Assembly (NCBI GenBank): GCA_016209795.1
Contig: JACQVI010000128.1
Coordinates: 1-32,200, forward strand
Length of the DNA stretch: 32,200 bases
Direction: 5' to 3'
DNA from: Ignavibacteriota bacterium
GTDB taxonomy: Bacteria; Bacteroidota; Ignavibacteria; UBA10030; SZUA-254
This document shows, one piece after another, positions 16,357 to 24,184 of this stretch. The notes under the pieces were generated by a model. That model made no database searches. It worked only from the letters and a program-made list of their open reading frames with translations, and was not told the origin of the DNA. The position numbers were made by a program, and so were the translations under genes. Position 1 is the stretch's first letter. Every line of letters starts with the position of its first letter.

Positions 16357-17868
16357 TTAGCACATCAACGCCTCCACTTGTCTTTCACGATGACCTCTTT
16401 CATGCTGATGCATACACTCACAGGAAGCGGATAATACACTCGTCATTTGTTCATCCTTAATTCCACTTCTTTGCAGCGTTGTCATAATAGTTACCGAGAA
16501 TAGAATGAGGGCCGAAAGAGCAAAAAGCCCTGAGACTCCAAATCCATACAGCATCATTTCCAGAAGTGTCTCATTACTTCCGAGCCATGTTGTATGAAGT
16601 GCAATCGGGACAATACGTAGAAACACGGCAATGTTACCCAACACAGCCAGCCAGATGGCAAGCTTAGGATACTCTACTCCATTCTTCTGCACGAAACCCG
16701 GCAGCATTCGCAACCCCATACCCATTATCAACAGGGTAACAAAGCCTAACAAGAATGCATGTCGCCCCGGATCACGTCCAAAGGATACATCGAGGCTGAA
16801 AAGAGTCGAGACGCCGTCTGTGAATTCAAAGACGGCATACACACTAAGCCACACGAAAGCTGAATAAATAAGAAGCTCGAATCGTCCAAACTCACCGAAG
16901 TCGAAATACCCTCTCCGTGCTCGCTGAAACGTCACACTCTTTTGCCACGCATCGATATAGTCCGGCTCAAAGTAGCGCATCAAAAATGCATCGGTAGTTA
17001 GCAGCATCTTGTGATACAGTTTCAGCTCCCACACAATCCAGAGAATAAGGAAAGCCCGTACAACCTGCGAAACAGTGGCTGCGCTAACGAATGCAGTATT
17101 TTCTGACACTCCAAGACCGGGGATTTCAGGCAGCAGCATGACAAGTGTGGCAAGCAAATATGCAATCCCCAATCGCTGAAATGGAAACCGAATAGGAGGA
17201 AGCTGGAGGAATAAAGGAAACGTTCTTGTTGCAAACGCAATGGGCAGCGCGAGCAAGGTGAAAGCTATGAAGAAATTAATGGAAAACTGATTCCATGGGA
17301 GCCTTTCCGTAACATCGAAGAAAAAGACCTGGGCAAGCTGCAGCGATTCATACACAAAAAATCCAGAGACCATCATGAGAAAAAATGGTTTCACCATTGC
17401 GAAATGCTGCGACGGCGTATCGGTTACTCTATGCATTCGCGCTATTAAGAAAAGGTAGAGCATAATACCTGTCCATTCTGCTAATGCACTGATGGGAAGT
17501 GTAATGGATGCAATACCAGAATAGATTGAAGGCTGCGAGTAGGCGATGACAAATTCTGAGATTGAGCGGACAATCAAGCCAGTGGTGATGAGGCATAGAA
17601 TCCACAGAGGGAGATGAGGATAGGGCAAGGGAGTTTTCAGAAACCTTGGAATGAAATACAAACTCACGCCTACAATGAAAAGCCCCACCCAACCGACAAG
17701 CTGTAAATGCCCATGGACTTGAATCCAGACGGGGAGATGCTCAGGCAGATTCCAGTTAAATCCCATTGGCAGTGCGAGGTGCGCACCTAACAAAAAGCCG
17801 GCTCCGATGGCTATTGTCAGCGATGTGTAAATGAATGCAGTTTGGAATGACACTTGACGTTGGCTCAT
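16357..17868 (-). CDS. NnrS-like polytopic membrane protein
   Basis: The 503-aa protein has about twelve hydrophobic segments. Its motif HGHLQLVGWVGLFIVG (H52, H54) followed by IPRF matches the first conserved block of NnrS proteins, haem- and copper-containing membrane proteins linked to NO stress in denitrifiers. A later LLGFVTLLIMGMGLRMLPGF segment repeats the pattern, as expected for the family. It is about 100 aa longer than typical NnrS and ends in a cytosolic or periplasmic Cys/His-rich tail (CECMHQHERGH). It is encoded between the beta and gamma subunit genes. It could be a haem-bearing membrane partner for the enzyme, since no NarI gene is present, or a nitrosative-stress protein. 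Confidence 0.78.
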   Translation of the reverse strand: MSQRQVSFQTAFIYTSLTIAIGAGFLLGAHLALPMGFNWNLPEHLPVWIQVHGHLQLVGWVGLFIVGVSLYFIPRFLKTPLPYPHLPLWILCLITTGLIVRSISEFVIAYSQPSIYSGIASITLPISALAEWTGIMLYLFLIARMHRVTDTPSQHFAMVKPFFLMMVSGFFVYESLQLAQVFFFDVTERLPWNQFSINFFIAFTLLALPIAFATRTFPLFLQLPPIRFPFQRLGIAYLLATLVMLLPEIPGLGVSENTAFVSAATVSQVVRAFLILWIVWELKLYHKMLLTTDAFLMRYFEPDYIDAWQKSVTFQRARRGYFDFGEFGRFELLIYSAFVWLSVYAVFEFTDGVSTLFSLDVSFGRDPGRHAFLLGFVTLLIMGMGLRMLPGFVQKNGVEYPKLAIWLAVLGNIAVFLRIVPIALHTTWLGSNETLLEMMLYGFGVSGLFALSALILFSVTIMTTLQRSGIKDEQMTSVLSASCECMHQHERGHRERQVEALMC

Positions 17869-17893
17869 AAACGCAATCCCTTGTTCATCGTCA

Positions 17894-19066
17894 TCACGTT
17901 ACATTCAGATGTTTCTCTGGCCTGACAATCACGGGATCTTCAATCGGGACACGTACAACTTCGTGACCTTTTCTTCCGTATCCAATGACTTCATCATCCT
18001 TCACTGTATAACTGTAGACCAGCCACTGCGTCGCTCCAAACAACTGCAGGATACCGAGCAATTCGTGGTCAGGATGTGCATATGCATCGATAGCGTGATC
18101 GACGCCGGGACCGAACATCTGACGCAGGTATCCTCTGGGTGCCCAGCGCGGTGGGATGTAGTACACATTTGGCTCCGTCCCAAACTGGGGATAGAGCGGA
18201 AGGGCAACTTTCGCTACACGAACGAGATAGTACACAGGGCTCTCAGGGTCGTCGATCCATCCCTGCAATCGAATCTTGCCAACGCATGCCGAGATACATC
18301 GCGTCACCATCGGCTCGCCGGCTGTGAGGGCTTCGGTTCCTTCAAGGCGAGGGTAACAAGCGATGCATTTCTCCGAAATTCTCGTCTCGGGATTGAACAT
18401 TGGCTTCTTGTAAGGACATTGCTCGACGCATTTGCGATATCCCCGACATTGACTCTGATCAATGAGCACAACGCCATCCTCGGGCCGTTTGTAAATCGCT
18501 CCGCGCGGACACGCCGCCAAACAGGCTGGATAGGTGCAGTGGTTGCAAATCCTTTGTAGGTAAAAGAACCATGCCTTGTGTTCCGGCAAAACAGTCCCAT
18601 CAGCCATTTTCCCCTGCTGGGATGCGATTGATGAGTACGCCGTGTCCTCATAGAAATTGGGAGAGCGCCATTCTTTTTCCGTCGGTAAGTACCCGAGCGC
18701 TTGTTGACCGCTTTCGGTTGCGCGGGTTTTTGCCGCCTCAAAGAGCGTCTCGCCTTGATAGACACCATACGGTTTTTCGGTGTCTGCTTGATTTGTATCC
18801 CAACCCGGTTGTTCACCGAGTAATTCGAGTGCTTTGATGTCCCAGTGCTGCGGATAGCCGCCGTAGGGTTTCGTCTCGACGTTATTCCACCACATTGCCT
18901 CCTGCCCCTTCGAATATGTCCACGTGCTCTTGCACGCCATCGTGCATGTCTGGCAAGCGATGCAGCGGTTGATATTGAAGACGGCAGCAAATTGTCGCTT
19001 GGAGCGCTTTCCTTCGTAAGGATAGTCCATCTCACGACCTAATTGCCAGTTGTAAACTTTGGGCAT
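17894..19066 (-). CDS. Nxr/Nar-type beta subunit, four Fe-S clusters
   Basis: This 390-aa electron-transfer subunit starts MPKVYNWQLGREMDYPY, an opening shared with nitrite oxidoreductase NxrB. The cluster motifs are C35/C38/C41/C45, C174/C177/C182/C186, C207-x2-Y210-x2-C213-x3-C217 and C234/C237/C257/C261. The Tyr in place of one Cys indicates a [3Fe-4S] cluster, as Trp does in NarH. There is no signal peptide; such beta subunits are exported with the Tat-carrying alpha subunit. An AAGGAG site lies before the ATG. Nitrate reductase, perchlorate reductase and NxrB are all in this group; the start and the KGQEAMWWNNVETKPYGGYPQ block point to the Nxr side. Confidence 0.92.
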   Translation of the reverse strand: MPKVYNWQLGREMDYPYEGKRSKRQFAAVFNINRCIACQTCTMACKSTWTYSKGQEAMWWNNVETKPYGGYPQHWDIKALELLGEQPGWDTNQADTEKPYGVYQGETLFEAAKTRATESGQQALGYLPTEKEWRSPNFYEDTAYSSIASQQGKMADGTVLPEHKAWFFYLQRICNHCTYPACLAACPRGAIYKRPEDGVVLIDQSQCRGYRKCVEQCPYKKPMFNPETRISEKCIACYPRLEGTEALTAGEPMVTRCISACVGKIRLQGWIDDPESPVYYLVRVAKVALPLYPQFGTEPNVYYIPPRWAPRGYLRQMFGPGVDHAIDAYAHPDHELLGILQLFGATQWLVYSYTVKDDEVIGYGRKGHEVVRVPIEDPVIVRPEKHLNVT

Positions 19067-19089
19067 ACAGTTCTCCTTGTCAGTGACTT

Positions 19090-19341
19090 TTATGTTCTCA
19101 AACGGTTGAGAAGATCAAGGACATATTCCTCTCCACGTTCCTTATAAACATAATACGGACCGGCATAGAACGGATTTCGGAACATTGCGAGTATTGATTC
19201 ATTCGTCCACCGCATCCGCTTGAACTCGAGGATGAACGCCTCTGCCATCTCGGCGATATGGTCTCTTCCTGGGTCGCCGGAAACGACGTGGTGCGTCAAC
19301 TCAAAATCGGAACGATCATCTTCTGTGTGAAGTTCTTCCAT
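19090..19341 (-). CDS. small conserved-looking protein between alpha and beta subunit genes
   Basis: This 83-aa acidic, probably helical protein has no cysteines and no signal peptide. The C-terminal part HIAEMAEAFILEFKRMRWTN...NPFYAGPYYVYKERGEEYV looks like a compact conserved domain. I recall similar short proteins beside respiratory redox genes but cannot name a family. It has a GAGGATGAG ribosome site, ends 23 bases before the beta-subunit start, and starts three bases after the end of the DUF488 gene, so it is a real operon member. An assembly or chaperone role for the alpha-beta complex is plausible but inferred from position alone. Confidence 0.72.
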   Translation of the reverse strand: MEELHTEDDRSDFELTHHVVSGDPGRDHIAEMAEAFILEFKRMRWTNESILAMFRNPFYAGPYYVYKERGEEYVLDLLNRLRT

Positions 19342-19344
19342 TTC

Positions 19345-19698
19345 TCATCCTCGTTGCTTTTGGAGGATCTTCGTCAGTGCAACCGCATTATTATGTTCTT
19401 TATCTTTCGCCGCATAGAGCAGGGTCACTACTCCGTTCTCTTTTTCAATTCGCTTAATCTGTTTCAGAGCGTCCGGTTGCCGTTTCAACTCTCTCGTGTA
19501 TCTGTTCCCGAACTCGCTCCACTTTGCAGGGTCGTGGCAAAACCATTTCCGTAGTCCATCACTTGGTGCGATGTCTCTCAACCATAAGTCTACACTTGCC
19601 GTCTCTTTTGAAACCCCTCTTGGCCAGAGTCTGTCCACGAGAATTCTGAATCCATCGTTCTTCTGAGCCTGATCGTATATCCTTTTCACTTTTATCAT
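19345..19698 (-). CDS. DUF488 family protein (YeaO-like)
   Basis: The 117-aa product has the DUF488 signature: VKRIYD at the start, ILVDRLWPRGVSKE, LWLRDIAPSDGLRKWFCHDPAKW and a terminal VTLLYAAKDKEHNNAVAL segment. The function of the family is not established. I chose the ATG at 19698 over an in-frame TTG at 19707, because family members begin at the I-K-V-K-R block. It lies 30 bases after the alpha-subunit stop and three bases before the 83-aa gene, thus between the alpha and beta genes. That is an unusual place for it and makes it a candidate accessory protein. Confidence 0.88.
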   Translation of the reverse strand: MIKVKRIYDQAQKNDGFRILVDRLWPRGVSKETASVDLWLRDIAPSDGLRKWFCHDPAKWSEFGNRYTRELKRQPDALKQIKRIEKENGVVTLLYAAKDKEHNNAVALTKILQKQRG

Positions 19699-19728
19699 CG
19701 ATCGCAATTTCCCTTGTTTGTTGACTGA

Positions 19729-22700
19729 TTACGATTTCAAAAATTCCCCATTCAGATATTTCTTCATCGTCTCATTTTCATTTGCCGGGGTCAACTCGGT
19801 TTTCACCGGATCCCACACTCCTTTGCCCCCCATACCGCCATCTTCCGCTTTCGTGATGCGCACCAGCGTTTCCTTTGGGCATGTGTTGGGCGAATGCGTG
19901 TCCTCTTCGTATCCCTGGCCGATGTGCTGCCCGATGACATCTTTCCGCACGAGTGAATCTGTCATCATCGTCGGTTGCAGCCAACCGCGTGTGATGCTTT
20001 GCTGTGAGCCGTAACGGAAACTTGCCTGGTATCCCGTGTCTTCCGATACCGCCCGTCCGTCTACGCGTGTTTCATGGGCTTTCACGGATTTCGGGGTTGC
20101 CATGAATGCAGAGTGTTTCATCATCGTCACGCCGCGAGGATACGCAGGATTATACCTCGCCCGCAGCATCAACCGCGATACTTTATAGAATGGATCATCA
20201 GGTGACCAGCCTTTGTACGGTCGATCGGCAGGATTTGCATCGACATACACATAATCGCCATCGTTGATGCCAAGTTCTTTCGCATCATCCGGATTCATGT
20301 GGAGTTGGTGCTCACCGACTCCAGGCATGCGTTTATCCATCCGATAAGGATCTCCAAAGTTATTATTCCAGATGAAATTCCAATCAGTCACCGCCCAAGA
20401 CGAGTGGTTTGTATGCCGTGATTTTGGTGTCAGACACCAGAACCGATAGCCCTGATCCCATAAGAAACTTTTTGTGGTCTTTACTTTCTTCCATGGCATT
20501 TTAATGTTCCGCACAGACCGCTCATCGGCACCGGAATGATTAGGTGAAAGACCGTAGTCATCCGGTCTGATTGCGGGATGGGCGGCAACAATGACGTTCG
20601 GCAGATATGGTGTAGCCTCGACCGGCTCACGATGGACAATGAGGTTCTCTCCATACTCGATGAATTCGTCTTCATCCCGGTAGAACTCAATCCTTCCAGT
20701 CTTGTTGTAGAAAGGCTTAGATTCGTGAATTTGCTCCCACCCAGGAATGCGTGGATAGGTACGGAACATCATGAGAGCTGCTGCGTCGCGCTTCAATAAA
20801 TCATCGATCTTGTAACCAGCCGTCGTCGTACCGCCGTCAAGGATGCGCTGGAGATATACCTCCGCTTTCCCTTCGAGAATGAATTTGAAAAAGTCTCGAT
20901 AGCGTCGGTCGCCGGTCAGTTCGGAAAGTTTTTCTGCTACGCCAGCCATAATCACGGCGTCATTGCGATTGTTAAAAATGGGTTTTACGCCCCCCTTCCA
21001 TGCTTGCAGGAAAGGATTCGAACACGAAGCCGTCATATCGGGGAGCGTCAACTCTGCCCAGCATTCCACCGGTAAGACGATATCAGCAAACTCACAGCTC
21101 CCAGTCCACTCCATTTCATTGATGACGATCATTTCGGTATTAGGATCAACATTTTTCGCCATGTTGTATGCCCACTTGGCGTTGTTCAGCAGGTTCACAT
21201 TTGCTGTCCATTGAACTTTAGTAGGCGTAGGCATATGAGTCTTGCCTGTAAAGACTTTCCTTCCTTCCTGAGTTTCTACAATGAGCGGACGATCTTCATA
21301 ATTCCAATAACAGACATTTTCGGGTTTGTAATACTTCTTTACCTTAATTTCTTCGCCCTGCACTGCCGGATTAAGATTCATGTTGAATGGATCCTCGGTG
21401 TTAAATCTTGGCAATCCATCCAACACACAGAACTTGTAATTCCCAGCCCAGTGTCCAACTCCCGACCCGGGTTTACCAATATTGCCTGTCAATGCCATCC
21501 AAAGAAACGTTCCTCGTGTTGTGATATCGCAGTGGAAATAGTGGTTGACCCCTTCCCCCGTATGCACCGCAGCGGGTTTGATTGTACCCAAATCCCTTGC
21601 TAAGCGGACAATTAGCTCTTTCGGTGCGCCTGTTATTTCATGGGTTGTATTGAGATCGTACTCGCTACAGAGTTCCTTATAGAGTTGAAACACAGTCTTG
21701 ACCTTGATCCGTTTTCCCTTCACATCACTGACCGTGAAGCTCCCTTCTAACGCAGGGTCAATCTTCCTATCACCCACATATTTCCCAACATCCTCCCGGG
21801 TGATCGCAACTGGTTTCTTTGCTTTTGTATCCCACACGACAAAATCGCCCCACTGCTCCCGTGCCTCAGGATCGATCTTCTGCACTTCTTTGCTGTAACC
21901 TTTTAGCTCTTGATTTTTGTAACCACGAAAGACATCCGATGCGCGGAGAAGTTTGAGGGTATCGAGCCGAACTAACAACGGCATGTCAGAGAATTTCTTC
22001 ACGAAGTCCACATCATAGAGTTTTTCTTGGATGAGAATGTTTGTGACACCAAGTTGAAGCGCTGGGTCGGTGCCGGGACGAATGGGAATCCAGTAATCGG
22101 CCTTTTGTGATGAGGGACTATACTCTGGCGCAATGACGACGATTTTTCCACCGCGTTCCATGGTCTCGATCCACCAATGGGCATCCGCCATTTTGTTTTC
22201 TACAAAGTTCACTCCCTGAATGATGAAAAGCCTCGCATGGCGGAAATTATTATGATCATCATCATGTGTTTGGATACCAGTCACCATCGGATGTCCTGGT
22301 GGTAAATCACCGTGCCAGTCGTAATTTGTCCATGAACGAGCGCCATAGGGCTGGCGGGTATGCTGCTTCGCTTCTTCCACATCGTGAAGTGCAAGCATGT
22401 TCGCAAACCGTTTTAATGCTTGAATACGAAGCGCACCATGCAGCGACATCCCCGGTCGCATTTTCACTACCTGTCCTCCACTCCCGTGCATCGCCTCAAT
22501 CATTTCTACTGGATAGCCCTGGGCCCTAAGTTTACTAACGCCCTCATCCCCTTGGTACTTGTTCATCACATGAAGCAATCCCACCGCAGCATAGATTGAC
22601 GCCTCATCCCAGGAAACACGCAGCCAGCTATCCTCTCCACGCTTGAAATACTTTTTGTCTGGGACGCCATTTGTATTGACGGGGAATCCACTATCAGCCC

Positions 22701-23130
22701 ATTCTTTCCATCCCTTACGGATCGTGGGATATTTCACGCGATAGGGACCGTACATACGACGAATGTACGTATAGCCTTTCAGACAACCTCGCGGGTTCCA
22801 GGATGGTGGAATCTTGTTGCCGTACAGATCAGTCACGTCCGTAGCATCATAATTCTGTTCGATGCGAACAACTATTCCATTACGAACAAAAGCACGGAGT
22901 CTACAGTTGTGCGTGTCATTTGGGGCACAAATGTAAGTGAATGTGCGATCATAGCGATACTGATCGCGATAGATTTTTTCCCAGTCACGATTAGGATAAT
23001 AGGCAAGCGGATTGTCGATCTTTCGGATGAACTGCAGCAGATCAAAATCGAGCAATCCGCCGACAAAGGCAGTCCCGAGGACACCTTTGCCAGATTGTTC
23101 CAGAAATTCACGCCGATTGAGTTTGTGCAT
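19729..23130 (-). CDS. Nxr/Nar-like molybdopterin alpha subunit, Tat-exported (type II DMSO reductase family)
   Basis: This 1133-aa catalytic subunit starts at the ATG at 23130, preceded by AAAAGGAA at normal spacing. An in-frame TTG at 23163 would add 11 residues with no such site. The N terminus has a twin-arginine motif (NRREFL, R6-R7) before a hydrophobic stretch, so the enzyme faces the periplasm. The proximal Fe-S motif is C68-x3-D72-x3-C76...C116, unlike the His/Cys set of NarG. The Mo ligand is D275 in YDWHGDLPPGHP. The block CRLRAFVRNGIVVRIEQNYD is typical of NxrA of Nitrospira/anammox type. Substrate could be nitrite/nitrate or another oxyanion. Its start lies inside the end of the Rrf2 gene. 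Confidence 0.92.
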   Translation of the reverse strand: MHKLNRREFLEQSGKGVLGTAFVGGLLDFDLLQFIRKIDNPLAYYPNRDWEKIYRDQYRYDRTFTYICAPNDTHNCRLRAFVRNGIVVRIEQNYDATDVTDLYGNKIPPSWNPRGCLKGYTYIRRMYGPYRVKYPTIRKGWKEWADSGFPVNTNGVPDKKYFKRGEDSWLRVSWDEASIYAAVGLLHVMNKYQGDEGVSKLRAQGYPVEMIEAMHGSGGQVVKMRPGMSLHGALRIQALKRFANMLALHDVEEAKQHTRQPYGARSWTNYDWHGDLPPGHPMVTGIQTHDDDHNNFRHARLFIIQGVNFVENKMADAHWWIETMERGGKIVVIAPEYSPSSQKADYWIPIRPGTDPALQLGVTNILIQEKLYDVDFVKKFSDMPLLVRLDTLKLLRASDVFRGYKNQELKGYSKEVQKIDPEAREQWGDFVVWDTKAKKPVAITREDVGKYVGDRKIDPALEGSFTVSDVKGKRIKVKTVFQLYKELCSEYDLNTTHEITGAPKELIVRLARDLGTIKPAAVHTGEGVNHYFHCDITTRGTFLWMALTGNIGKPGSGVGHWAGNYKFCVLDGLPRFNTEDPFNMNLNPAVQGEEIKVKKYYKPENVCYWNYEDRPLIVETQEGRKVFTGKTHMPTPTKVQWTANVNLLNNAKWAYNMAKNVDPNTEMIVINEMEWTGSCEFADIVLPVECWAELTLPDMTASCSNPFLQAWKGGVKPIFNNRNDAVIMAGVAEKLSELTGDRRYRDFFKFILEGKAEVYLQRILDGGTTTAGYKIDDLLKRDAAALMMFRTYPRIPGWEQIHESKPFYNKTGRIEFYRDEDEFIEYGENLIVHREPVEATPYLPNVIVAAHPAIRPDDYGLSPNHSGADERSVRNIKMPWKKVKTTKSFLWDQGYRFWCLTPKSRHTNHSSWAVTDWNFIWNNNFGDPYRMDKRMPGVGEHQLHMNPDDAKELGINDGDYVYVDANPADRPYKGWSPDDPFYKVSRLMLRARYNPAYPRGVTMMKHSAFMATPKSVKAHETRVDGRAVSEDTGYQASFRYGSQQSITRGWLQPTMMTDSLVRKDVIGQHIGQGYEEDTHSPNTCPKETLVRITKAEDGGMGGKGVWDPVKTELTPANENETMKKYLNGEFLKS

Positions 23131-23590
23131 AACTCTGTTCCTTTTGTAAATCCCGTTGCTCAATGAATTGTAATTTATGCTTCATTTCCTGACTTAGCTC
23201 GCGAAGGGTCTTATTATAAAGTGCAGGAAGAATATCTTGCGTGGCTTTTTTCCATGATTCATGAAGAGGACATGGATTCTGATTGTCACATCCGCCAAAT
23301 CCTAAGATACACCGATTAAAAACTTCTTCACCGTCGACAGCCCGAATAATATCAATTAAGCTTATTTCTGACGATGGGCGATCGAGTGAAAAGCCTCCGC
23401 CTGATCCTTTGTATGAAACAACAAGCCCTCGACGAACGAGCGTTTGAAGCACTTTACTCAAAAAGTAGTAAGGTATATTTAACGCCACTGAGATGTCTTT
23501 TAAAAGAATCTGATGCTTCTCTTCTTGAACTGCAAGATAAAGCATCGCCTGAATCGCATATTCGCATGACTTACTGAAAATTCCAGACAT
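23108..23590 (-). CDS. Rrf2-family Fe-S transcription regulator (NsrR/IscR-like)
   Basis: The 160-aa protein begins MSGIFSKSCEYAIQAMLYLA at the ATG at 23590; a GTG at 23641 would place the start upstream of the operator, so I reject it. It has the Rrf2 winged helix (LKDISVALNIPYYFLSKVLQTLVRRGLV, then GSGGGFSLDRP) and three cysteines, C94-x6-C101-x5-C107, as in NsrR and IscR. It probably carries a [2Fe-2S] or [4Fe-4S] cluster that senses NO, O2 or cluster supply. Its stop lies 23 bp inside the alpha-subunit gene, so regulator and enzyme are translationally linked. The palindrome at 23602-23621, 12 bases before its start, is its likely binding site (autoregulation). Confidence 0.9.
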   Translation of the reverse strand: MSGIFSKSCEYAIQAMLYLAVQEEKHQILLKDISVALNIPYYFLSKVLQTLVRRGLVVSYKGSGGGFSLDRPSSEISLIDIIRAVDGEEVFNRCILGFGGCDNQNPCPLHESWKKATQDILPALYNKTLRELSQEMKHKLQFIEQRDLQKEQSYAQTQSA

Positions 23591-23601
23591 TGGTAAAATA
23601 A

Positions 23602-23621
23602 GACATTTAGACCTAAATGTC
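23602..23621. promoter_or_regulatory. perfect palindrome, putative Rrf2 operator
   Basis: Two 9-bp arms, GACATTTAG and CTAAATGTC, are separated by two bases. They lie 12-31 bases upstream of the Rrf2 start codon, where the core promoter of the nxr-like operon should be. A TTGAAT (about -35-like) lies just upstream on the minus strand and overlaps the palindrome region. Rrf2 proteins bind as dimers to inverted repeats of this size. I saw no second exact copy elsewhere in the window by eye. The assignment to this regulator is inference from position and symmetry. Confidence 0.65.
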
Positions 23622-23803
23622 CGATTCAATAATGATGCCACAAGGTTTTTGAGGAAGGTGCAGCAAAGTCTTCAGTTTCCATGAAATCTTGAGGAATTCT
23701 TCAAAACCCTTATCATGCGTGAAAAGATTTAGATGGAATCCGTCTCAAGATTGAGAATTACCTGAACGACTTTAGCGGAATGCAGTTATCACAATCTCAA
23801 AGC

Positions 23804-24145
23804 TCATGTCAGCAACTCAGTGATGTTTTTCTTATGTACTTCTTCAATCGTCTCGACAATTAACGGGAAATAGCGGTCGAGCCCGCAGTCGACACTGGCA
23901 CGAAATGAGCATTTGCCATCGGGCGATTGATGCTTGCATTGCGAACAGACATTTTTTCTGAGAGCCTCGATATAGGGTTCCATGGTATCGCTTGTCACCG
24001 ATAACACTGTGTCAAGGATTTTCGGAAAGTGCAGCTTTAGCCCGCATTCATCAATGCCAGATAACCTGCAGATCCCGCGCCCGTCTCCATCGATGCATTT
24101 CTTGCACACTTTCTCTTGTACCGCTTGCCAATAGTATTCAATCAT
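23804..24145 (-). CDS. cysteine-rich protein with two C-x2-C-x8-C-x7-C modules
   Basis: This 113-aa protein consists of an internal tandem duplication. Module 1 has C14-x2-C17-x8-C26-x7-C34, and module 2 has C67-x2-C70-x8-C79-x7-C87. Each last Cys is followed by a GL-x2-x-FP motif and an amphipathic helix ending in a P-x-I run. Four regularly spaced cysteines per module suggest one Fe-S cluster or one zinc each. There is no signal peptide. AAGGAGGGG precedes the ATG. It is a paralog of the neighbouring gene at 24185-24544. I do not recognise a named family. It ends the 2-oxoacid oxidoreductase operon, before the Rrf2 promoter region. Confidence 0.82.
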   Translation of the reverse strand: MIEYYWQAVQEKVCKKCIDGDGRGICRLSGIDECGLKLHFPKILDTVLSVTSDTMEPYIEALRKNVCSQCKHQSPDGKCSFRASVDCGLDRYFPLIVETIEEVHKKNITELLT

Positions 24146-24184
24146 CGTGATCCCCTCCTTTACTCACCTTATTCTTATTGATCA

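Noticed and set aside
16356-16460. Cys/His-rich end of the NnrS-like protein as a frameshift artefact
   Set aside because: The frame continues smoothly to a stop with ordinary codons and no second frame resumes family similarity; kept as a real tail, though not proven.
17909-18559. Plus-strand open frame of 216 codons opposite the beta-subunit gene
   Set aside because: Antisense to the conserved Fe-S clusters of the beta subunit; no ribosome site and no domain.
23620-23645. Sigma-54 style promoter upstream of the Rrf2 gene (TGGCAT-N5-TTGAA on the minus strand)
   Set aside because: The -24 half is close to consensus but the -12 GC dinucleotide is GA, which is rarely tolerated. No sigma-54 activator gene is seen nearby.
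24146-24184. Possible terminator between the two paralogous Cys4 genes
   Set aside because: The gap is only 39 bases and holds the ribosome site of the second gene; no stem with a T-run was found.
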